Positions 7,629-13,046 of a DNA stretch of 13,046 bases are shown here, piece after piece; position 1 is the stretch's first letter, and every line of letters begins with the position of its first letter. The stretch spans positions 1 to 13,046 of the forward strand of contig CANJOX010000048.1 of the NCBI GenBank assembly GCA_947475795.1. Reading direction: 5' to 3'. The notes beneath the pieces were generated by a model, which was not told where the DNA came from, did not search any database, and saw only the letters and a program-made list of their open reading frames with translations. The translations under genes were made by a program, and so were the position numbers. This DNA comes from Gemmatimonadota bacterium (GTDB taxonomy: Bacteria; Gemmatimonadota; Gemmatimonadetes; Gemmatimonadales; Gemmatimonadaceae).

Positions 7629-8558
7629 ATGCTTCGATCGTCCTTGCTGTACCTCTCGCGCCAGCAGCGCATCTTCGACTTCGTCAAGAATGTCGGATTC
7701 GCTCGCAAGATGGCCTCGCGCTTCGTGGCCGGCGAAACCGTCACCACCGCGTTGGCCGCCGTCCAGCAACTGAACGCGAAAGGCATCACGGCGTCGCTCG
7801 ACCTGCTTGGCGAGAGTGTTGCCGGCGAGGCGGAGGCGCGCGACACGGGCCGCCAGTATCTCGAGATTCTCGATCGCATCGCACAGCACAAGCTGCAGGC
7901 CAACGTATCGGTCAAGCTCACCGCGCTTGGTCAGGACATCTCCGATGATCTGGGTCTCGAGGTCGTGCGGCAGGTGCTCGAGCGGGCGAAGCAGTACAAC
8001 AGCTTTGTGCGCCTCGACATGGAATCGAGCGCGTACACCGATCGCACGCTCGACACGTTCGAACACAAGCTCTATCCCGATTTCCCCGATACCGTGGGCG
8101 TGGTGCTGCAGAGCGCGCTGCGCCGCACCCTCGACGATGTGGACCGGGCCAACCAGCTCCAGTGCCGCGTGCGGATCTGCAAGGGCGCGTACCTCGAGCC
8201 GGAAACGGTGGCCTTCCCCGACAAAGCCGACGTGGACCGCAACTACGTGGCTGCCATGCACCGGCTCATGGAGTACGGGCGGTATCCGGGCATCGCCACG
8301 CACGACGAAGTGATCATCGCCGAGGCGAAGCGCTTTGCGGCGGAGCGCGGCATTGCGCGCGATCGCTTTGAGTTTCAGATGCTGTACGGGGTCCGCCGTG
8401 ACCTGCAGGAACAACTCGTGAAGGACGGCTACCGGATGCGCGTCTACGTGCCCTTCGGCAGCCAATGGTATCCCTATCTCATGCGGCGACTCGCCGAACG
8501 CCCGGCCAACATTGCGTTCATGGCGGGAAACATCGTGAAGGAGAGCTTGACCCGCTGA
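7629..8558 (+). CDS. Monofunctional proline dehydrogenase (FAD-dependent)
   Basis: Oxidises L-proline to delta-1-pyrroline-5-carboxylate, reducing FAD and then the quinone pool; first step of proline catabolism. The 309-residue product is the size of the stand-alone Thermus/Deinococcus-type enzyme, without the P5C dehydrogenase half of PutA. The family core is complete: NVSVKLTALG (Lys96), DMESSAYTD, VVLQSALRRT, RICKGAYLE (Arg182, Lys185), GIATHDE, FEFQMLYGV (247-255), YVPFGSQWYPYLMRRLAERP with the two substrate-carboxylate-binding arginines. The ATG at 7629 gives the typical MLRSSLLYLSRQ start. No Shine-Dalgarno is evident. The leader contains a strong hairpin. It probably heads an operon with the small gene and rsgA. 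The partner P5C dehydrogenase is not in the window. Databases may label it putA or prodh. Confidence 0.94.
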   Translation: MLRSSLLYLSRQQRIFDFVKNVGFARKMASRFVAGETVTTALAAVQQLNAKGITASLDLLGESVAGEAEARDTGRQYLEILDRIAQHKLQANVSVKLTALGQDISDDLGLEVVRQVLERAKQYNSFVRLDMESSAYTDRTLDTFEHKLYPDFPDTVGVVLQSALRRTLDDVDRANQLQCRVRICKGAYLEPETVAFPDKADVDRNYVAAMHRLMEYGRYPGIATHDEVIIAEAKRFAAERGIARDRFEFQMLYGVRRDLQEQLVKDGYRMRVYVPFGSQWYPYLMRRLAERPANIAFMAGNIVKESLTR

Positions 8559-8626
8559 CCGAACATCATGGACACCACCATCCCCCCGATCACGACGCGG
8601 GCGACGAGCGCACCCTCGGCGGCTAC

Positions 8627-8908
8627 ATGGCCGTCCACAAGCGCCCGGCCGCGTTCGAGGGCGTCGATGGTCACGCGTACTCGGCGGATATCCTCACCGA
8701 CAGCACCGGTGACCGGACGGCGCCGTGGGGGGCGTATCTGATGTTCGTGCAATGGGGGCATGGCGAGCCGGAGGTGCAGGGGCACCTCGAAACCGGGTTT
8801 CTCGTCACAGGGCAGAGCGAACCGGTGGTGCGCCACCAGCTCGGCGGCATGGCGCTGGGCACGGTGAAGGCCACGCTCGATGGTCTCATTCGCGGGCGGG
8901 CCTCATGA
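8627..8908 (+). CDS. Small conserved-looking hypothetical protein upstream of rsgA
   Basis: I do not recognise a named family. From the ATG at 8627 it encodes 93 residues: MAVHKRPAAFEGVDGHAYSADI, then WGAYLMFVQWG, a GHLETGF segment, and a C-terminal helix GTVKATLDGLIRGR. It is mixed alpha/beta in appearance, with no signal peptide or membrane span. Its stop overlaps the rsgA start by ATGA (8905-8908), which supports real translation. The start is uncertain: the frame is open upstream with plausible residues (DHDAGDERTLGGY) but has no start codon between the proline dehydrogenase stop and 8627. A well-placed ATG at 8568 is out of frame by one base, with a C6 run in between (see findings). Function unknown; position suggests co-expression with proline dehydrogenase and RsgA. 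Confidence 0.65.
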   Translation: MAVHKRPAAFEGVDGHAYSADILTDSTGDRTAPWGAYLMFVQWGHGEPEVQGHLETGFLVTGQSEPVVRHQLGGMALGTVKATLDGLIRGRAS

Positions 8909-9861
8909 CCGTGGATGCGGGCACGGCGGGGGCATCGGCTGAGGCGGGGACGGTGGACGGTGTCGTCATGCAGGGCACCGGCGGGATCTGGCAGGTGCGT
9001 ACCGACGACGGCGTGCTGCACGATGTGTCGTTGCGGGGGCGCCTCAAGCACGAGGCGCACGGCTCGCTCAAGCTGGCCGTGGGCGACCGCGTGACGCTCG
9101 GGCGCATTGCCGACAGTGATGCGTGGGCCATCGATCACATCCATCCGCGTCGCAGCAAGCTCGCGCGCCGTGCACCGGCCGGTGCGCGCGGCGAGCGGAT
9201 CATCGTGGCGAATCTCGATCAGGTGCTCGTCGTGTTCGCCGCGGCGCGTCCCGAGCCGCATCCGCGGATGCTCGATCGCTTTCTCGTGATCGCCGAGGCG
9301 AACGGGCTCGCGGCGCGGATCGTGATCAACAAGATCGATCTCGTGGATGCGGCGACGGTGCGCGAGCGCTTCGACGAGTTCGTGCAGGCCGGCTATCCGC
9401 TGCATCTCGTGAGCGTGGTCACGGGCGAGGGGCTCGAGGCGCTGCGTGACGAGGTGCAGAACAAGGACTCCGCGCTGACGGGGCCGTCGGGCGTCGGCAA
9501 GTCGTCGCTGATGAATCGCCTCTTCCCCGGGCTCGATCTCCGTACGGCCGAGATCAGCGACAGTGTGAACAAGGGGCGGCATACCACGGTGGGTGCCGTG
9601 CTGCATCCGCTCCCGGGCGGCGGATTCGTGGCCGATACCCCGGGACTCCGTGAAGTGGGGTTGTGGGGCATCGACGCGCGTGAGATCGCGCATTGCTTCC
9701 CCGAGTTCCGGCCGCTGGTGAACGACTGCCGCTTTGCGGACTGCACGCACACCGTGGAGCCCGACTGTGCGATCACGACGGCGGTGGCCCAAGGCGAGCT
9801 CAGCCGTGGCCGGTATGACAGTTATGTCAAATTGCGCGAGGAATTGGCCGAACACGGCTGA
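8905..9861 (+). CDS. rsgA: Ribosome small-subunit-dependent GTPase A
   Basis: Circularly permuted GTPase that checks late maturation of the 30S subunit and is stimulated by it. The 318-residue protein has an N-terminal OB fold (about residues 15-95, VDGVVMQGTGGIWQV onward), then the G motifs in the permuted order that defines the family: NKID (142-145, G4), SVVTGEG (G5), GPSGVGKSS (193-201, G1/P-loop), the G2 region around RHTTVG, and DTPG (244-247, G3). The C-terminal zinc knuckle is intact, with Cys275, Cys280, His282 and Cys288. The start at 8905 is chosen from the ATGA overlap with the preceding gene; the N-terminus then fits the family. It is followed by 151 bp with no gene. Cytoplasmic. 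Confidence 0.96.
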   Translation: MTVDAGTAGASAEAGTVDGVVMQGTGGIWQVRTDDGVLHDVSLRGRLKHEAHGSLKLAVGDRVTLGRIADSDAWAIDHIHPRRSKLARRAPAGARGERIIVANLDQVLVVFAAARPEPHPRMLDRFLVIAEANGLAARIVINKIDLVDAATVRERFDEFVQAGYPLHLVSVVTGEGLEALRDEVQNKDSALTGPSGVGKSSLMNRLFPGLDLRTAEISDSVNKGRHTTVGAVLHPLPGGGFVADTPGLREVGLWGIDAREIAHCFPEFRPLVNDCRFADCTHTVEPDCAITTAVAQGELSRGRYDSYVKLREELAEHG

Positions 9862-10012
9862 GGTTGCTCGCCTTTCGGGCGGCGGTCTCGCACCATTGAT
9901 GTGTTCGTCCACCCACGCTGCCGATTGGCGGTGGCACCCATGCGGCAATGGCGCGGGTGGCGATGGATGATCCCTCCTTCCGTCCGGCGCCGCTGCGCGT
10001 GTTCTGACCGCC

Positions 10013-10999
10013 ATGTACCCGCTTACCATCGACCAGCTGCGGACGCTGGTCCCGGCCTATGTGCTCGGTTTGCTCGACGCCGACGAACGCGCCGCGTTCG
10101 AGCGCGGGCGCGCTGACCCGCTGCACGCGGTGGACCTCGAGCGTGCCATCGCGCACGAGATCGCCCGGCAGCACGAGGAGGCGGCCGCGTCGGTCGAGGC
10201 CGCAATACCGGTCGCTGCCGTGCCGCCGGTCGAGGCCGTCACACCGCCCATCACACCGCCCGCAACGCCGCCGGCCACACCGCCGGCCGGCTCACCTGCC
10301 GTCGACGATGTGCGGGCGTTGGCGATGGCCCGTCGTGCCGAACGGAACACGCCGCCGCGCGCGGCGGTGGTGAAGCAGACGTCGGCCAGTCGCGCGACCC
10401 GTGTGGCCACGCCGCCGTTGCCGGCAGCGGCGATCGGCCAGGTGGCGCGCCGCACCACGCGACGGGCGTGGTGGTCGGCCGCGGTCTTGGGGGTAGGTAT
10501 GGTGGCGGCGGTGGCGATGGCGGTGGTGTACCGTCAGCGCGCCCTGTCGCTCGAGGAGCGGGCAACCCAGGAGGCCGCGCTGATGGCGCGCGCCGAGACG
10601 CGGCTGGCGGCGCAGGACAAGACGTTGCAAACGCTGCTGCCGACGCGCGGCTACGTGGTACTCGTCTCGCTCGTGCCCACGGCCCAGAGTGATCATGGGA
10701 TGCAGGTCTTCTGGAACGTCCGCGACGGCAAGGCGGTGGTGCACGGCTACGGCTTTGCGCCCGTGGCCAGTGATCGCGCCTACACGCTCTGGATGCTGCG
10801 CGACGGGGCGTTGGCGGCCATCACGCAATTCACGCCGGATCAGGACGGCCGCGTGACGCTGTCATCGGTGGAGTTCCCCACCAGCACGAGCGGCGTCGCC
10901 CTGCTGGCCGTCACGGAGGAGTCGTCGGCCGGGGCATCCCAGCCCAGCATGGCCCCCTTTCTGGCCGGCGACGTGCCGCCGCCGGGAGCCATGCGCTGA
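10013..10999 (+). CDS. RskA-like transmembrane anti-sigma factor
   Basis: A 328-residue membrane protein. Residues 1-45 (LRTLVPAYVLGLLDADERAAFERG) match the N-terminal sigma-binding region of RskA-type anti-sigma factors. A long Pro/Thr/Ala-rich and Arg-rich cytoplasmic linker (about 60-150) follows, then one transmembrane helix (about 153-176, WWSAAVLGVGMVAAVAMAVV), a short helix, and an extracytoplasmic RskA domain (about 205-320) with VFWNVRDGKAVVHGYGFAPV and RAYTLWMLRDGAL. These proteins hold an ECF sigma factor at the membrane until proteolysis releases it. The HxxxCxxC zinc motif found in many anti-sigma factors is absent. No sigma gene lies next to it: rsgA is upstream and a convergent SDR downstream. 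No clear Shine-Dalgarno or -10 box was found. The sigma partner is unknown. Confidence 0.85.
   Translation: MYPLTIDQLRTLVPAYVLGLLDADERAAFERGRADPLHAVDLERAIAHEIARQHEEAAASVEAAIPVAAVPPVEAVTPPITPPATPPATPPAGSPAVDDVRALAMARRAERNTPPRAAVVKQTSASRATRVATPPLPAAAIGQVARRTTRRAWWSAAVLGVGMVAAVAMAVVYRQRALSLEERATQEAALMARAETRLAAQDKTLQTLLPTRGYVVLVSLVPTAQSDHGMQVFWNVRDGKAVVHGYGFAPVASDRAYTLWMLRDGALAAITQFTPDQDGRVTLSSVEFPTSTSGVALLAVTEESSAGASQPSMAPFLAGDVPPPGAMR
10241..10288 (+). repeat. Four tandem 12-bp units encoding TPP(A/I)
   Basis: Four consecutive degenerate 12-nt units, each of the form ACN CCG CCN followed by ATC, GCA, GCC or GCC, encode TPPI-TPPA-TPPA-TPPA (residues 77-92) inside the anti-sigma factor linker. 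They are in frame, so length changes of one unit would keep the reading frame. The likely protein role is an extended, flexible Pro-rich spacer between the sigma-binding head and the membrane. Confidence 0.8.
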
Positions 11000-11007
11000 C
11001 GACCGGC

Positions 11008-11034
11008 GCGCGACGACGCGGTGCGACGTCGCGC
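11008..11034. terminator. Hairpin between convergent genes, possible bidirectional terminator
   Basis: GCGCGACG (11008-11015) pairs perfectly with CGTCGCGC (11027-11034). The inner bases continue as an A-A mismatch plus three G-C pairs (11017-11019 with 11023-11025) around a GGT loop. It fills most of the 34-bp gap between the convergent anti-sigma factor (stop at 10999) and the SDR (stop at 11034). A symmetric stem here could end transcripts from both sides. No T-tract flanks it on either strand, so it would be a U-less or merely structural element. Confidence 0.4.
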
Positions 11035-11771
11035 TACTTGGAACGCACCGTGCCGAGGCCGCCGTCTACGCCGTACAACTGTCCGGTGACCCACGTGGCG
11101 TCGGGGCCCAGCAGCCACGCCATCAGGCTGGCCACATCGTCGGGCTGACCGATGCGCCCCAGCGCGTGCATGGCCTGGGACGCCTGCACCGCCGGCGCTG
11201 AGGCCGTAATGCGCGCCGTGAGCGGCGTCTCCACCAATCCGGGCGCCACGGCATTCACGCGCAAACCGCGCGACGCGTAGGTCGCCGCCGCCGACAGCAC
11301 GAGACCGTTCACGCCACCCTTGGCCGCCGCGATCGCCTCGTGGTTCGAGAGCCCGATCCGCGACGCGGCCGTGCTGCACAGCACCACCGCGCCCCCCTCG
11401 GGCATCGTCCGCGCCGCTGTGCGCACCACGCCGAACGCGCTGGTGAGATTCTGCGCGATGGTGTGCTGGAACTCTTCGAACTTCGTGAGGTGCGCCGGCT
11501 TCAGGATGAGCGAGCCCACGCAGTTCGCGATGCCGCCGATGGTACCAAACCGCTCGCGCGCGAGATCCGCCACGCGGTCGATCTCGGCCCAGTCGGTGGC
11601 GTCACACGTGGCGAAGGCGGCGCCGAGTTCCGTGGCCAGCGCGGCCAGCGGCTCTTCGCGGCGCGCCGCGAGGAAGATTGGCGTGCCGGCTGCCGCCAAC
11701 CGACGGGCGAGAGCCGAACCGACGCCACCGGTGGCGCCGAAAATGAGAACCGCGTGCGATGTCGTGGACAT
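11034..11771 (-). CDS. SDR-family protein with a substituted catalytic tyrosine
   Basis: A Rossmann-fold SDR of 245 residues from the ATG at 11771 (an in-frame GTG at 11786 would add five residues). The cofactor motif is GATGGVG (12-18), with ARR at 36-38 suggesting NADP(H), the NAG-like motif is NCVG (83-86), and Asn108, Ser133, Lys151, VAPGLVETPL and a C-terminal VDGGLG tail are present. At the position of the catalytic Tyr (four residues before Lys151) it has Ile147, in the segment NHEAIAAAKGG, so classical proton-transfer chemistry is doubtful. It lies 46 bp downstream of pdxH on the same strand and probably belongs to the bioB-pdxH transcription unit. Substrate and activity are unknown; it may be a non-classical reductase or a nucleotide-binding protein without redox activity. 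Confidence 0.88.
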   Translation of the reverse strand: MSTTSHAVLIFGATGGVGSALARRLAAAGTPIFLAARREEPLAALATELGAAFATCDATDWAEIDRVADLARERFGTIGGIANCVGSLILKPAHLTKFEEFQHTIAQNLTSAFGVVRTAARTMPEGGAVVLCSTAASRIGLSNHEAIAAAKGGVNGLVLSAAATYASRGLRVNAVAPGLVETPLTARITASAPAVQASQAMHALGRIGQPDDVASLMAWLLGPDATWVTGQLYGVDGGLGTVRSK

Positions 11772-11817
11772 GCACGCGGAACTCACAGAACGCGCGATCG
11801 GTTCCCGCGGGGACGGG

Positions 11818-12453
11818 TTACGGCGACAGGCGCCGCTTCACCCACACGCCCGCTTCGCGCCGGAACTGGATACGATCGTGCAGGCGGCTCTCCCGCCCCT
11901 GCCAGAACTCGAGTTCCTCGGGCACGATGCGGAAGCCGCCCCAATGCTCAGGGAGTGGCACGTCGCCGTCGGCAAATCGTGTTTCATTGGCGGCGAGCTG
12001 CTGCTCGAGCACGGCGCGATCGGGAAGTACCATGCTCTGATGCGAGCTCCACGCGCCCACCCGGCTCGGCAAGGGCCGCGACTGGAAGTACGCGTCCGAC
12101 TCGGCGCGGCTCACGCGCTGCACGGCGCCGTTGATCCGTACCTGCCGCTCCAGCTCCGCCCAGAAAAAGCAGAGCGAAGCGTGCGGGTTGTCGGCCAACT
12201 CCTGTCCCTTGCGGCTGCGGTAGTCGGTGTAGAACACGAACCCGCGCGCGTCGACGCCTTTCAGCAGTACCATCCGCGCCGACGGATACGCGTCGGGGGT
12301 GGCGGTGGCCAGACACATCGCGTTGGGCTCCACCACGTCGGCGGTCACCGCTTCATCGAACCAGCGGGTGAACTGCGCGATCGGATCGTCCGCCACGTCC
12401 TGCTCCGACAGCGACTGCCGCCGGTAGTCCTTCCGGATGTCGGCGATGCTCAT
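11818..12453 (-). CDS. pdxH: Pyridoxamine/pyridoxine 5'-phosphate oxidase
   Basis: FMN-dependent oxidase that converts PNP or PMP to pyridoxal 5'-phosphate, the last step of PLP synthesis and salvage; a cytoplasmic homodimer. The 211 residues are the standard length. Typical blocks are visible in order: the N-terminal [23 protein letters not shown], the FMN-phosphate segment RMVLLK at 60-65, GFVFYTDYRSRKGQEL, FFWAELERQVRINGAVQRV, QSRPLPSRVGAWSSHQS, and the C-terminal dimerisation block EHWGGFRIVPEELEFWQG..SRLHDR. The start ATG shares one base with the bioB stop (TGATG) and a GGAGG lies about 6 nt upstream, a clear Shine-Dalgarno, so translational coupling to bioB is likely. PLP is needed by other biotin-pathway enzymes (BioA, BioF), which makes the pairing with bioB sensible. 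Confidence 0.96.
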   Translation of the reverse strand: MSIADIRKDYRRQSLSEQDVADDPIAQFTRWFDEAVTADVVEPNAMCLATATPDAYPSARMVLLKGVDARGFVFYTDYRSRKGQELADNPHASLCFFWAELERQVRINGAVQRVSRAESDAYFQSRPLPSRVGAWSSHQSMVLPDRAVLEQQLAANETRFADGDVPLPEHWGGFRIVPEELEFWQGRESRLHDRIQFRREAGVWVKRRLSP

Positions 12454-13046
12454 CAGACCTCCACCATCGGCAGCGCGGCACGCGGATACGAGTCGGGCAC
12501 GCCGGCGAACGGATCACCCACCAGCGGCTCACCGTCCGGTGTTTCCAGCACAAAACCGGCGTCTTCGATCATGCGCAGGTCGTCGCGCGCGGTCTGTCCC
12601 TGCGTGGTGAGGTAGTCGCCCACGAAGATGGAGTTGGCGGGGTACAGCCCCATCACCTGCATGCTGCGGAGGTGCACTTCCCGCCCGCCCGACACGCGGA
12701 TCTCCTGCGTGGGGAGTAGAAAGCGGTACAGCGACAGGATGCGCAGGCAGCGACGCGGGTCGAGCTCGCGGATGCCGGCGAACGACGTGCCGGGCACCGG
12801 GATCAAAAAGTTCACCGGCACACTCTTCACGTCGAGTTCGCGCAGCGAGAGTGCGAGGTCGATCACGTCGTCATCGCTTTCGCCCATGCCGAGAATACCG
12901 CCGCTGCAGGTTTTCATCCCCGCCGCCTTTACGGCTTCCACGGTGTTCACGCGATCGTCGAACGTGTGCGTGCCCACTACTTCCGGGGTGAAGTTCGCCG
13001 ACGTGTTGAGGTTGTGATTCACCGTCTCCACGCCGGCCTCCTTGAG
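12453..13046 (-). CDS. bioB: Biotin synthase, C-terminal part (5' end beyond the window)
   Basis: Radical-SAM enzyme that inserts sulfur into dethiobiotin to form biotin. The visible 197 residues are the C-terminal part; the frame is open to the window edge, so the radical-SAM CxxxCxxC motif lies outside. Recognisable blocks are [38 protein letters not shown] (containing a Cys that is a [2Fe-2S] ligand), [27 protein letters not shown] (containing the conserved Arg that is the unusual cluster ligand in the family), and [12 protein letters not shown]. The NLNTS and VGDYLTT forms resemble Bacillus-type BioB rather than the E. coli type. After about residue 165 of the visible part there is a roughly 30-residue C-terminal tail of low similarity. 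Its stop overlaps the pdxH start by one base. Confidence 0.95.
   Translation of the reverse strand, partial: LKEAGVETVNHNLNTSANFTPEVVGTHTFDDRVNTVEAVKAAGMKTCSGGILGMGESDDDVIDLALSLRELDVKSVPVNFLIPVPGTSFAGIRELDPRRCLRILSLYRFLLPTQEIRVSGGREVHLRSMQVMGLYPANSIFVGDYLTTQGQTARDDLRMIEDAGFVLETPDGEPLVGDPFAGVPDSYPRAALPMVEV

Noticed and set aside
8558..8626. A His-rich stretch (HGHHHPPDH) upstream of the small gene, considered as a metal-binding N-terminus
   Set aside because: No start codon serves this part unless translation begins inside proline dehydrogenase at 8465. The His run arises from CAC/CAT in the intergenic bases and is more simply non-coding, apart from the possible frameshift noted.
9862..10012. 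The 151-bp gap between rsgA and the anti-sigma factor, checked for a small ECF sigma remnant, RNA gene or promoter
   Set aside because: No sigma-like motif in any frame, no tRNA-like fold, no TANNNT box near the ATG. A weak 4-bp hairpin near 9869-9882 is not convincing.
11320..12615. A 431-codon plus-strand frame opposite the SDR, pdxH and the bioB end
   Set aside because: It runs antisense across three well-identified genes and has no domain signature. It is a GC-bias shadow.
1..13046. A mobile element, defence island, biosynthetic cluster or other new multi-gene system
   Set aside because: No transposase, integrase, long terminal repeats, tRNA-linked boundary or compositional break was seen. 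Every sizeable gene belongs to a known metabolic or housekeeping family.

Overview
The window is very GC-rich, densely coding chromosomal DNA with a strong third-position G/C bias. Gene content and style suggest a free-living aerobic heterotroph. My best guess is a Gemmatimonadota (Gemmatimonas-like) bacterium, based on overall protein style, a Bacillus-type BioB, a RskA-type anti-sigma factor and starts that look leaderless. That assignment is an inference, not a match I could run. I see no rRNA, tRNA, CRISPR array, insertion sequence, phage gene or attachment site. All identified genes are housekeeping or central-metabolism genes.

Layout, left to right. (1) 1-871 (+): the 3' part of a MECR-type 2-enoyl thioester reductase. 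It converges on a minus-strand pair, glpD (1684-3435) followed by a FabG-like short-chain dehydrogenase (899-1639). (2) Diverging from glpD across 61 bp is the plus-strand fadI-fadJ pair (3497-6963), whose ATGA overlap implies translational coupling. Together they form the aerobic beta-oxidation enzymes (thiolase plus hydratase/3-hydroxyacyl-CoA dehydrogenase). (3) 6979-7527 (+): a DinB-superfamily protein. (4) 7629-9861 (+): a monofunctional proline dehydrogenase, a small uncharacterised protein, and the ribosome-assembly GTPase rsgA, which overlaps the small gene by ATGA. (5) 10013-10999 (+): an RskA-like membrane anti-sigma factor with no sigma gene beside it. (6) Converging on it from the right is a minus-strand set, bioB (cut by the window end) - pdxH - an SDR-like protein. 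bioB and pdxH overlap by one base.

Functional themes. The left half is lipid catabolism: fatty-acid beta-oxidation, the glycerol-3-phosphate backbone and an enoyl-thioester reductase. The middle is proline oxidation and ribosome maturation. The right end is cofactor synthesis (biotin, PLP). FadJ, GlpD and ProDH are all respiratory electron feeders (NADH, FADH2/quinone).

The most interesting non-coding signals are TANNNT-like -10 boxes placed 5-6 nt before the fadI and dinB start codons, with no Shine-Dalgarno, which suggests leaderless transcripts. The other is a TATATT box followed by a 14-bp hairpin in the proline dehydrogenase leader. The most interesting protein-level oddity is an SDR with Ile in place of the catalytic Tyr. 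I found no convincing novel multi-gene system. The region is largely ordinary, and the findings are modest.
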